From Chromobacterium aquaticum (GTDB taxonomy: Bacteria; Pseudomonadota; Gammaproteobacteria; Burkholderiales; Chromobacteriaceae), in the NCBI RefSeq assembly GCF_021129195.1, contig NZ_JAJOHW010000035.1, positions 52,140 through 116,139 on the forward strand: a stretch of 64,000 nucleotides of DNA. Direction: 5' to 3'. Under the pieces are notes generated by a model. The model did not search any database. It saw only the letters and a program-made list of their open reading frames with translations, and had not been told where the DNA came from. This document shows, piece after piece, positions 30,278 through 38,526 of the stretch. Numbering within the stretch: the stretch's first letter is position 1; the number at the start of each line of letters is the position of its first letter. The position numbers and the translations under genes are program-made.

Positions 30278-30685
30278 ATGGTAGGTGTATTGATAATCGC
30301 GCATGGCGACCTGGGGCGCAGCCTGGCGGATTGCGCCAGGCATATCCTGGGCCGAGAGCCGGAAAATCTGGCGGTGATGGCGGTCGACAAGACCGACGAC
30401 CCGGAAAGCAAGCAAGCCGAGGCCCAGCTCCTGGTGGACCGATTGGACACGGGCGAGGGCGTGGTGATCCTGACCGATATGTATGGCGGCACACCGTCCA
30501 ATATCGCCAGCCGGCTGATCCGGCCGGGGCGGGTGGAGGCGGTGGCCGGCGCCAGCCTGCCCATGGTGGTCAGGGCCTTGTGCTATAGCAGCCAGCCGTT
30601 GGAAATCGTGGTCAGCAAGGCGATTACCGGCGGTCTGGAGGGCGTGCTTTATATCATTCCGGGGGAAGGCAATGCTGCGAACTGA
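30278..30685 (+). CDS. PTS EIIA component, mannose/fructose family
   Basis: The 135-aa protein is an EIIA-Man-type domain: MVGVLIIAHGDLGRSL with the phosphoryl-accepting His9, and LTDMYGGTPSNIASRL. With no EIIB or EIIC gene nearby, it is likely a regulatory phospho-acceptor, as known for the incomplete PTS of many betaproteobacteria. The start at 30278 gives the family N-terminus. It overlaps ptsH by 14 bp and heads the operon EIIA-ptsH-ptsI. Confidence 0.92.
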   Translation: MVGVLIIAHGDLGRSLADCARHILGREPENLAVMAVDKTDDPESKQAEAQLLVDRLDTGEGVVILTDMYGGTPSNIASRLIRPGRVEAVAGASLPMVVRALCYSSQPLEIVVSKAITGGLEGVLYIIPGEGNAAN

Positions 30686-30941
30686 AGTCGAAATCATCAA
30701 CAAGCTTGGCCTGCATGCCCGCGCTTCCAGCAAGTTCACCCAGCTGGCCAGCCGTTTCAAGAGCGATATCTTCATCGCGCGCAATAATCGCCGCGTCAAC
30801 GGCAAGAGCATCATGGGCGTGATGATGCTGGCCGCGGCCAAGGGCGCGACGGTGGAGCTGGAGGTGAACGGAGAGGATGAGCAACTGGCGATGGATGCCC
30901 TGGTGGCGCTGATCAACAACCGGTTCGACGAAGCCGAATAA
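30672..30941 (+). CDS. ptsH: HPr phosphocarrier protein
   Basis: The 89-aa protein has the active-site histidine in GLHARASSKF (His15) and the regulatory-serine region VNGKSIMGVMML (Ser46). It carries phosphate from EI to EIIA. The serine segment is compatible with HPr kinase control, but no hprK is in the window. It overlaps the EIIA gene and is 21 bp before ptsI. Confidence 0.97.
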   Translation: MLRTEVEIINKLGLHARASSKFTQLASRFKSDIFIARNNRRVNGKSIMGVMMLAAAKGATVELEVNGEDEQLAMDALVALINNRFDEAE

Positions 30942-30962
30942 GCGGAGCCTAAGGACGGGACG

Positions 30963-32702
30963 ATGAGCATCATCCTGCACGGGGTGGCCATAGGTGGCGG
31001 CATCGCCATCGGTCGCGCCCATCTGATTTCGCGCAGCATGGACGATGTTGCGCACTATCTGCTGGAAGACGAGGAAGTCCCGGCGGAGTTGGCGCGCTTC
31101 GACGAAGCCATCCGCGATACCCGCAAAGAGCTGGAAATGCTGTGGGGCAGCATTCCGGAGAACGCGCCTGCGGAACTGGGCGCCTTCTTGTCGCTGCACA
31201 TCATGCTGCTGGGCGACGTCACCATCTCGCGCGAACCGCGCGAAATCATAGAAAAACAGCATTGCAACGCCGAATGGGCGCTGAAGCTGCAATGCGAATC
31301 CCTGGTCGAGCAGTTCGACGCGATCGAGGAAGACTATCTGCGCGAGCGCAAGAACGATGTGCTGCAAGTGGTCGAGCGCATCTTCAAGAACCTGGACGGC
31401 GATGTGCCGCAGCTGCCGGCGCCGGAAGACCTGGTCGACGACCATATCCTGGTGGCGCACGACCTGTCGCCGGCCGACATGGTTTATTTCAAAGACTCGA
31501 ACTTCGCCGCCTTCATCACCGATGTCGGCGGCGCCACCTCGCATACCGCTATCCTGGGCCGCAGCCTGGACCTGCCGTCGGTAATCGCGCTGCACCATTC
31601 GCGCGAGTTGATCCGCGAAGACGAGTTGATCGTCGTCGATGGCCTGCAGGGCGTGGTGATCATCAATCCGGACGATCTGGTGCTGGCCGAGTATCGGCGG
31701 CGACTGCGCGCCTGGCGCGACGCCCGTCGCAAGCTGTCGTCGATCCGCAAGTCCAACGCCAAGACCCAGGACGGCACCGCGATCGAATTGCTGGCCAATA
31801 TCGAGTTGCCGCAGGACGTGGAGGACGTGCGCAAGTCTGGGGCGGCCGGGGTCGGCCTGTTCCGTAGCGAATTCCTGTTCCTGGGGCGCGATACCCTGCC
31901 GGACGAGGACGAGCAGTACGAGGCTTATCGGCACGTGGCGGAAACCATGAAGGGGCTGCCGGTAACCATACGCACCATGGACCTGGGCGCGGACAAGAAT
32001 CCCAAGTGGTTGAACCACGCGGTGGCGGACAATCCGGCGCTGGGGCTGACCGGCATCCGTCTGTGCCTGGCCGAACCCTTGATGTTCCGCGCGCAATTGC
32101 GGGCGCTGCTGCGCGCCTCGGTGCATGGCAAGATCAAGATCTTGTTCCCCATGGTCAATTCCTTGCCGGAGCTGAAGCAGGCGCTGGCGCAATTGGAATA
32201 CGCCAAGCAGGAACTGCGCGAGGAAAACATCGCCTACGCCGAGGACATCGAGGCGGGCGCGATGATAGAAATTCCGTCGGCGGCGCTGGTGGTGGGCAGC
32301 TTTCTCAAACACATCGACTTCCTGTCGGTGGGCACCAACGATTTGATCCAGTACACGCTGGCGATCGACCGCAACGACGACTCGGTCAGCCATTTGTACG
32401 ATCCCATCCATCCAGCGGTGCTGAAGCTGATCCTGCACACCATCAAATCGGGCATCAAGGGCGGGGTGCCGGTATCGGTGTGCGGCGAGATGGCGGGCGA
32501 CGCCAGGCTGACGCGGCTGCTGCTGGGCATGGGCTTGCGCAAGTTTTCCATGCATCCGGCCAATCTGCTGGCGGTCAAGCAACAGGTGCTCAACACCCAC
32601 CTGGACCAGATCGCGCCGATTACGGCGCGCATGCTTAGAAGCGAAGACCCTGATAAAATCGCCGATCTTTTGCAACAACTGAATGCAGAGCCGGGTGTCT
32701 GA
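30963..32702 (+). CDS. ptsI: PTS enzyme I (phosphoenolpyruvate-protein phosphotransferase)
   Basis: The 579-aa protein has the N-terminal HPr-binding and phosphohistidine domain (GGATSHTAILGRSLDLPSV, active-site His near residue 191) and the C-terminal PEP-binding TIM barrel (GLFRSEFLFLGR, RTMDLGADK, SVGTNDLIQYT, CGEMAGD with the acid-base Cys). It starts the phosphate chain PEP-EI-HPr-EIIA. It is the last gene of the operon and is followed at once by an intrinsic terminator. Confidence 0.97.
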   Translation: MSIILHGVAIGGGIAIGRAHLISRSMDDVAHYLLEDEEVPAELARFDEAIRDTRKELEMLWGSIPENAPAELGAFLSLHIMLLGDVTISREPREIIEKQHCNAEWALKLQCESLVEQFDAIEEDYLRERKNDVLQVVERIFKNLDGDVPQLPAPEDLVDDHILVAHDLSPADMVYFKDSNFAAFITDVGGATSHTAILGRSLDLPSVIALHHSRELIREDELIVVDGLQGVVIINPDDLVLAEYRRRLRAWRDARRKLSSIRKSNAKTQDGTAIELLANIELPQDVEDVRKSGAAGVGLFRSEFLFLGRDTLPDEDEQYEAYRHVAETMKGLPVTIRTMDLGADKNPKWLNHAVADNPALGLTGIRLCLAEPLMFRAQLRALLRASVHGKIKILFPMVNSLPELKQALAQLEYAKQELREENIAYAEDIEAGAMIEIPSAALVVGSFLKHIDFLSVGTNDLIQYTLAIDRNDDSVSHLYDPIHPAVLKLILHTIKSGIKGGVPVSVCGEMAGDARLTRLLLGMGLRKFSMHPANLLAVKQQVLNTHLDQIAPITARMLRSEDPDKIADLLQQLNAEPGV

Positions 32703-32720
32703 TCCGGCTTTTTCCTTTTT
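32689..32720 (+). terminator. Intrinsic terminator after ptsI
   Basis: AGCCGG and CCGGCT form a stem with a 9-nt loop containing the ptsI stop, followed by TTTTTCCTTTTT. The T tract ends directly at the ATG of the next gene. Confidence 0.65.
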
Positions 32721-33803
32721 ATGCTGAACGATCCCATCGACCTGAACGCCGTGCGGCGCGTGCTTGTCATCAAGCTGCGCCACCATGGCGACGTGCTGCT
32801 GACTTCTCCGCTGTTCGCCGCGCTGCAGCAGCAGGCGCCGCATCTGGAGATCGACGCGCTGGTCTACCACGACACCCGGGAAATGCTGAGCCTGCACCCG
32901 GCCATAGGTCAGCTGCACACCATAGACCGCAATTGGAAAAAACTGGGCGTGCTGGGCCAGTGCCGCGCCGAACTGGGCCTGCTGAGCCGCTTGCGCGCTC
33001 GCCGTTACGACCTGGTGATCACGCTGACCGAGCATAATCGCGGCGCCTGGCTGGCGCGCCTGCTCGCGCCGCGCTGGTCGGTGGGACCGGACGGCGATTA
33101 TGGCCGTTTCTTCAAGAAGAGTTTCAGCCACCGCTATTTGCAGGTGCCGGGCAATCGCCGTCACACCATAGAAATCCACCTGGATGCGTTGCGGCGTATC
33201 GGCGTCTACCCAGACGCGGACCAGCGCGGCCTGGTCTTGGTGCCGGGGCATAACGCCGAGGCGACGCTGGCGGCCAAGCTGGCCGAGCGTGGTTTGCGGC
33301 CCGGAGAGTACATCCTGGTGCACCCGACCTCGCGCTGGCCGTTCAAGAGCTGGCCGGCGGAGAAAATGAGCGCGCTGATCGACGCCTTGAGCGCGCGTGG
33401 CGAACAACTGGTGCTGTCGGCTGCGCCCGGCGCGGAAGAGATGGCGATGATCGCCGAGATCGAAGCGCGCTTGCAACGGCCGGTGGCCAGCCTGGCTGGC
33501 CAACTGAGCCTGAAGGAGCTGGCGGCGGCGATAGACCAGGCGCGCTTGTATATCGGCGTGGATTCGGTGCCCATGCATATCGCCTCGGCGATGAAGACGC
33601 CTTGCGTCGCGCTGTTCGGCCCGTCCGGCGATGTCGAATGGGGTCCGTGGCAGGTGCCGCACCGGGTGGTGTCGGAGCCCATGCCCTGTCGTCCTTGCGG
33701 CAATGCCGGCTGCGGCGGTGGCTGGCAAAGCGAATGCCTGCAGCGCATCGAAGTGGGGACGGTGCTGGCGGCGGTGGATGCGGTATTGAGGGAAAGCGCG
33801 TGA
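32721..33803 (+). CDS. LPS heptosyltransferase, GT9 family (WaaQ/RfaQ-like)
   Basis: The 360-aa protein has the GT9 N-terminal motif VLVIKLRHHGDVLLTSPLF and the ADP-heptose-binding C-terminal part with YILVHPTSRWPFKSWP and IGVDSVPMHIASAMKTPCVALFGPSG. This fits heptosyltransferase III (WaaQ)-type enzymes adding heptose to the inner core at the cytoplasmic face. The ATG abuts the T tract of the ptsI terminator and has no ribosome site. A GTG at 32751 is an alternative. It overlaps the next gene by 4 bp (GTGA). Confidence 0.9.
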   Translation: MLNDPIDLNAVRRVLVIKLRHHGDVLLTSPLFAALQQQAPHLEIDALVYHDTREMLSLHPAIGQLHTIDRNWKKLGVLGQCRAELGLLSRLRARRYDLVITLTEHNRGAWLARLLAPRWSVGPDGDYGRFFKKSFSHRYLQVPGNRRHTIEIHLDALRRIGVYPDADQRGLVLVPGHNAEATLAAKLAERGLRPGEYILVHPTSRWPFKSWPAEKMSALIDALSARGEQLVLSAAPGAEEMAMIAEIEARLQRPVASLAGQLSLKELAAAIDQARLYIGVDSVPMHIASAMKTPCVALFGPSGDVEWGPWQVPHRVVSEPMPCRPCGNAGCGGGWQSECLQRIEVGTVLAAVDAVLRESA

Positions 33804-34945
33804 AGCGACTGGCGATTATCCGGCAGAAATACAATCCGGCAGGGGGCGCGGAGCGCATCGTCAGCGCCATCGTCAAGCAATTGCAAGCTGGCGGCGAGCT
33901 CAGCCCGCTGTTGATCAGCCGCAATTGGGAAAGCCTGCCTGGCGTGGAGGCGCTGCGGGTCAAACCGTTCTACTTGGGCAGCGTCTGGCGCGACTGGGGC
34001 TTTGCCCGCGCCGCGCGTGCCGCGTGGCGACAGGCGGGCGCCGACCTGGTGCAATCGCACGAGCGCATCCCCGGCTGCCATGTGTTTCGCGCCGGCGACG
34101 GCGTGCACGCGGCCTGGCTGGACGCGCGCCTGGAAGGGCGGCCATGGTGGCGACGGCTGAGCACTTTCTGCAACCCTTATCATCATTACATGCTGCGCAC
34201 CGAGCGCGCGATGTTCCGGCATTCGGCGCTGCGCGCGGTGATCTGCAATTCGGCCTTGGTGCGCGACGACGTGGTCGGCCGTTTCGGCGTGGACCCGCGG
34301 CGCTGCGCGGTGATTCACAACGGGGTGGACAGCGATTTCTTCAATCCGGCCGCCGCGCGCGAGCAGCGCGTTGCGCTGCGCGCGCAATACGGCATTCCGC
34401 CGCAGGCGCCGGTGCTGGTCTATGTCGGCTCCGGCTTCGAACGCAAGGGCGTGGCCCAGGCGCTGCGCGCCATTGCGCCGCACGCGGCCGTGCATCTGGT
34501 AGTGGTCGGTGGCGACAAGAAGCTGGCGCATTATCAGCATCTGGCGGCGCAGCTGGGGGTGTCCGAGCGCGCGCATTTCACCGGCCCGCAGCGCGATGTG
34601 CGCAGCCACTATGGGCTGGCGGACGGCTTTATTCTGCCCACCGTGTACGAGCCCTTCGGCTCGGTGGTGGGTGAGGCGATGGCCTGCGGATTGCCGGTGC
34701 TGACCAGTACTCGCTGCGGCGGCGCGGAGCTGCTGGAACCTGGACTGACTGGTTGGCTGGCCGCGGCGCGTGACGACGAGGCCTGGCGGCGCAATGTGGC
34801 GGCCTGGCTGGCCGCGCGCGACGATTGGTCGCGCCGCGGCGAGCTGGCGCGCGAGCGCGTGCGCGGTTTGAGCGAGGCGCATATGGTGGCGCAGATGCTG
34901 ACGCTGTATCGCGATTTGCTGTCCGCCGAAGAGGCATCGAGATGA
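33800..34945 (+). CDS. Glycosyltransferase family 4 (WaaG-like) of LPS core synthesis
   Basis: The 381-aa GT-B enzyme starts with GTG (VKRLAIIRQKYNPAGGAERIV). The start is set by the 4-bp overlap with the preceding stop. Features include VICNSALVRDDVVGRFGV, VLVYVGSGFERKGVAQAL and the donor-site segment LPTVYEPFGSVVGEAMACGLPV with the conserved E-x7-E. It resembles WaaG-type glucosyltransferases acting on heptose II. The sugar is not certain. Confidence 0.88.
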   Translation: MKRLAIIRQKYNPAGGAERIVSAIVKQLQAGGELSPLLISRNWESLPGVEALRVKPFYLGSVWRDWGFARAARAAWRQAGADLVQSHERIPGCHVFRAGDGVHAAWLDARLEGRPWWRRLSTFCNPYHHYMLRTERAMFRHSALRAVICNSALVRDDVVGRFGVDPRRCAVIHNGVDSDFFNPAAAREQRVALRAQYGIPPQAPVLVYVGSGFERKGVAQALRAIAPHAAVHLVVVGGDKKLAHYQHLAAQLGVSERAHFTGPQRDVRSHYGLADGFILPTVYEPFGSVVGEAMACGLPVLTSTRCGGAELLEPGLTGWLAAARDDEAWRRNVAAWLAARDDWSRRGELARERVRGLSEAHMVAQMLTLYRDLLSAEEASR

Positions 34946-36063
34946 GGCCGGGACGTTTTCCCGGCCGCTTGCTGATTTTCGCGGCGCTATTGCTGCGTCT
35001 GCCCTTGCAGTGGCTGCGCCGCAAGCCGAGCGCTGAGTGCACACGCCGAGTGCTGATCCTGCATCAATTCCTGTTGGGCGACGCCTTGATGGCGACCAGC
35101 CTGTTGGCCAAGGCGCGCGAGCAGTTTCCCATCGCGGATATCGTGCTGGCTTGCCCGCCGGGGCAGGCGCCCTTGTATGCGACGCGGCCATACGGTATCC
35201 GTGCCTTGGCCTGGCAGCCGCGCGATTTCGCCTCGATCCGGCGACTGTTCGCCGAAGCGCGTTTCGACATCGTTTACCTGATGGGCGAGAACCGGCTCAG
35301 CTTCCTCGCCCGCGCCATCGGTGCGCGTTGGGTGGTTGGCTTTGCTGGTGAAGCACCACGCTACAAGAACTGGCTGCTGGACGAGGCGGTGGCGTATGCG
35401 GATCAGCCGGAAGCCTGGACCGATACCGCCGCGCGCTTGATTGACGGACCCGAGCCCCAGCCGTTTCGTTTGCAGGATTGGCCGGTAGCAGTTGAAGGGT
35501 TGCCGCCCGTGCCGCCGCGCTTCGTCGTGCTGCATGTTGGCGCGAGTTCGGTGACCCGCTTCTGGCCCGCGGCCAGTTGGAACCGGGTCGCGGCCACGGT
35601 CCGGGCTTGCGGCTGCGTGGTGCTATGGTCATGCGGACCGGGAGAGCAGCATTTGCTGTCGGCCGTCGAGGTGGGGCCGGACGATATCGTGATGGCTGGT
35701 ACGCTGAGCCTGGCGCAATTGCGCGCGGTGTTGAGCCGCGCCCGCGCCTGCGTGTGTCCGGACACCGGCATTGCGCATCTGGCCAAAGTGGCGGGCGCGC
35801 CTTTGCTGATGTTGTTCGGGCCGGGCAGCGAGACCTTGTTCGGCGCGAGCCGGTTTTTCGCCGACTTCACCTGCGTCGGCGTCGGTCCGGCGTGGTTTCC
35901 CTGCCGCAATCAGCGCAGCGTGCATTATCGCGATGTCGATTGGGCCTTGCGTTGTTTCAGAAAATTTGGCGATCAGGCCGGCGAATGCCGCCAGGCGCAG
36001 TGTATGGCGGCGCTGCCTGCCGGGCAGGTGGCCGAAACTTTGGAAAAACTTCTGCATGAATGA
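34942..36063 (+). CDS. Heptosyltransferase-like glycosyltransferase, GT9 family
   Basis: The 373-aa protein has a hydrophobic N-terminus (LLIFAALLLRLPLQWL), then the GT9 signature RRVLILHQFLLGDALMATSLL, and in the second half VVLHVGASSVTRFWPAASW and CPDTGIAHLAKVAGAPLLMLFGP. It is a second, divergent heptosyltransferase-type enzyme of the cluster. The start at 34942 overlaps the preceding stop as ATGA. The acceptor is unknown. Confidence 0.86.
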   Translation: MRPGRFPGRLLIFAALLLRLPLQWLRRKPSAECTRRVLILHQFLLGDALMATSLLAKAREQFPIADIVLACPPGQAPLYATRPYGIRALAWQPRDFASIRRLFAEARFDIVYLMGENRLSFLARAIGARWVVGFAGEAPRYKNWLLDEAVAYADQPEAWTDTAARLIDGPEPQPFRLQDWPVAVEGLPPVPPRFVVLHVGASSVTRFWPAASWNRVAATVRACGCVVLWSCGPGEQHLLSAVEVGPDDIVMAGTLSLAQLRAVLSRARACVCPDTGIAHLAKVAGAPLLMLFGPGSETLFGASRFFADFTCVGVGPAWFPCRNQRSVHYRDVDWALRCFRKFGDQAGECRQAQCMAALPAGQVAETLEKLLHE

Positions 36064-37378
36064 TCATCTGAGCATAGAGCCGCGCTGGCATGGCCGTTTG
36101 GCTATCGGCCTGTCCTTGTTGTTTCTGACCTTGGCCAGCGTGTCTCACACGATTGCGCTGCGTTATGTGATCCTGTTGTTGATGCTGGTTCTGGTGGCGA
36201 AAGACTATCCCGAACTCAAGCGCCACTGGCGCGAGCAGCGCGGGCCTGTCGCGGCCCTAGGCGCGTTCCTGCTGTTCGCCTTGCTGCATAGCTTGTCGCT
36301 CTCGATGTGGCCGGAAGCCTCCGCCGGTGAGTTCCGCAGCCAGCTATTGATGGGAGGCTTGTGGTTTGTGGTGGGCCTGGCTTTGTTCCGCACCTCTCGG
36401 CGCTGGACGATTTCGGACTTGGTCATCCTCGCCGGTTGCGTCTTGGCCTTGACCGAGTTTAGCCATGGCGCTTATGTCTATCTGACTACGGGTTTGTGGC
36501 CGTATAACGAGGTGTACACCACCGCCACCAAGCTGGAATTCACCTTCTTCATGAACTTTGTGCTGGCCTTCGTCGTGGCCGCGTTTTGCTTTGGACAACG
36601 CGGGACCCATCCGCTCACGCGTTTTCCCCGCTGGGCGCTATGCTTGGCTGCGGCTTTGATTCTGTTTGTCAGCCTCAAGGCGGGGGCGCGCAACGGCATG
36701 ATCGGTCTTGTCTACCTGATGCTATCCATGCTGCTGGTGTATTCCGTGTTTGAAGGGCTGAAGATAGGCTGGGGCAAGACTTTGCTCATAGCCGGTGTGG
36801 TCCTGACCGCGGCGGGAAGTATCGCCGCGTATACGATCAAGCAGGATAGCCGGAATCAGGTGTTTGTAGAGTCGGCGGCTGCCGGATGGCACTATGCCGA
36901 CACCAAGGCCTGGCTGCGGATGGAGCCCTATCCGAAGATGGCCAATGGTCAGTCGGTGGACCCGTCCGCCTACGAACGGGTGGCCTGGATTCACAGCGGC
37001 CTGGACCTCATCGCGGCCAAGCCCATGGGTTATGGCTATAGCCGCAACGCCTTCACCAATGCGCTGACGGCGACGGGGCATCCCAATCAGGTAGGCCACA
37101 GCCACAGTGGCTTCATCGACCTTGGCGTGGGCTTGGGCGTGATCGGCGTTGCGCTGTGGCTGGCGTTTTGCGGCGTGCTGATCTGGACCGGCTATCGGGC
37201 CTTCCGTCTGCGTCGCGACACCTTGGGTCTGGTGTTGATGTTGGTGACCTGCGGCTTTCTTGGGCGCATGTTGCTAGAAAGCGTGAACAAAGATCATATG
37301 CTGCATATCTTTCTGTTCACTGCCGCGGCCTTGTTGGCGGAGTTGAGACAGAGGGAGAAAGGCGCCGCGCATGCGTGA
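36056..37378 (+). CDS. O-antigen ligase/polymerase-family membrane protein (WaaL/Wzy-like)
   Basis: The 440-aa protein has about ten transmembrane helices and a large periplasmic loop (about residues 255-330) containing YERVAWIHSGLDLIAAKPMGYGYSRNAF, followed by VGHSHSGFIDLGVGLGVIG. The histidine-containing loop is typical of the Wzy_C/O-antigen ligase superfamily. In a core cluster before msbA it is likely the WaaL ligase that joins O-antigen to lipid A-core in the periplasm. It starts 8 bp before the preceding stop and ends 8 bp inside the next gene. Confidence 0.86.
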   Translation: MNDHLSIEPRWHGRLAIGLSLLFLTLASVSHTIALRYVILLLMLVLVAKDYPELKRHWREQRGPVAALGAFLLFALLHSLSLSMWPEASAGEFRSQLLMGGLWFVVGLALFRTSRRWTISDLVILAGCVLALTEFSHGAYVYLTTGLWPYNEVYTTATKLEFTFFMNFVLAFVVAAFCFGQRGTHPLTRFPRWALCLAAALILFVSLKAGARNGMIGLVYLMLSMLLVYSVFEGLKIGWGKTLLIAGVVLTAAGSIAAYTIKQDSRNQVFVESAAAGWHYADTKAWLRMEPYPKMANGQSVDPSAYERVAWIHSGLDLIAAKPMGYGYSRNAFTNALTATGHPNQVGHSHSGFIDLGVGLGVIGVALWLAFCGVLIWTGYRAFRLRRDTLGLVLMLVTCGFLGRMLLESVNKDHMLHIFLFTAAALLAELRQREKGAAHA

Positions 37379-38474
37379 TTGGGTGCTGTTCACCGAGTCC
37401 TCCCCCAATGTCGGAGGGCAGGAACTGCAGCTGATGCAGCAGATGCGCGAGCTGGGGGAGCGAGGGTTCAGGTCGGTGCTGGCCTGCCGGCCGCAGAGCC
37501 GGGTGATGGAGGTCGCGCGTCAGCGCGGACTTGATGTGTTGCCGCTGCGTTTTCGCAACAGCCTGCACCTGCCATCCATTCTCGCGCTACATGGTTGGAT
37601 GCGACGTCATCGTCCGCGACTGGCCATCTGCCATAGCGGTCACGACAGCAATAATCTGGCCATTGCCGCGCGGCTGATGGGGCGTGGCCGGCCTTTCCTG
37701 CTGCGCTCGCGCACCTATCAGCCGGGTAAGGCCTCGGCCTGGAGCTATAACCAGCTGGTGGACGCGACCATGTTGCCCAGCGCTTATTTGAAGCGTTGCT
37801 TGTTGGAGAATCCGGCGATACGGGCCGACAAACTGCATGTGGTCTATCCCGGCATCGATTTCGCCGCCCTGGATCAGGCCGCCGCGCTGCCCTTGCCGGC
37901 AGCGTTGGAGCAATGGTTGTCCCGTTCTTCCGGTCCTCTGCTGGTGCAGGCGGCGATGCTGCGCGGCGAAAAGGGACATAGGACGGTGTTGGCGGCCTTG
38001 GCCTTGTTGAAGGACAAGTGGCCCGATGCGCGTTATCTGATCGCTGGAGAGGGGCCGGAGCAGCAGGCGATCGCCGAACTGGCGCGGCAGTTGGGCTTGC
38101 AGGATAGAGTCTTGCTCGCCGGTGTGGTCAGCCCGGTGGCGGCCTTGTTGGCGCGCGCCGACCTAGTGTTGATGCCATCCAGCTACGAGCCCTTGGGCAT
38201 GTCGCAGATCGAGGCGCTGGGCTTGGGTGTTCCGGTGCTTGCCAGCGACACCGGTGGTATTCCGGAAACCATGCGCCACGGTGAAACCGGAATGCTGGTG
38301 GCTCCGGAGGATAGCGCCGCCTGGGCGGCGGCTATCGATCAAGCGCTGACCCAGCCGGCGCTGATGAAAGCCTGGGCGCAAACCGGACGCGACGATGTGC
38401 GTTCGCGCTTCGCCCCTGAGAGGAATTTGCGGCAGATCCTGACATTGAGCGGATTGGACGCGATGGGCGTTTGA
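37371..38474 (+). CDS. Glycosyltransferase family 4 of the LPS core cluster
   Basis: The 367-aa GT-B enzyme has an N-terminal acceptor domain (LFTESSPNVGGQELQLMQQM) and the GT1/GT4 donor domain (LVQAAMLRGEKGHRTVLAAL, LMPSSYEPLGMSQIEALGLG, SDTGGIPETMRHGETGMLV). The overlap with the ligase-like gene marks a single translationally coupled set. Sugar and linkage cannot be told. Confidence 0.88.
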   Translation: MRDWVLFTESSPNVGGQELQLMQQMRELGERGFRSVLACRPQSRVMEVARQRGLDVLPLRFRNSLHLPSILALHGWMRRHRPRLAICHSGHDSNNLAIAARLMGRGRPFLLRSRTYQPGKASAWSYNQLVDATMLPSAYLKRCLLENPAIRADKLHVVYPGIDFAALDQAAALPLPAALEQWLSRSSGPLLVQAAMLRGEKGHRTVLAALALLKDKWPDARYLIAGEGPEQQAIAELARQLGLQDRVLLAGVVSPVAALLARADLVLMPSSYEPLGMSQIEALGLGVPVLASDTGGIPETMRHGETGMLVAPEDSAAWAAAIDQALTQPALMKAWAQTGRDDVRSRFAPERNLRQILTLSGLDAMGV

Positions 38475-38526
38475 TGCCCATGTTGATGACCGCCCGCGCA
38501 TGCGGGCATTGTGATGATGGAAACGG

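Noticed and set aside
30654..33728. 1024-codon minus-strand open frame opposite ptsI and the heptosyltransferase gene.
   Set aside because: It is antisense to well-recognised genes, rich in Arg/Gln/His with no domain. It arises from codon bias.
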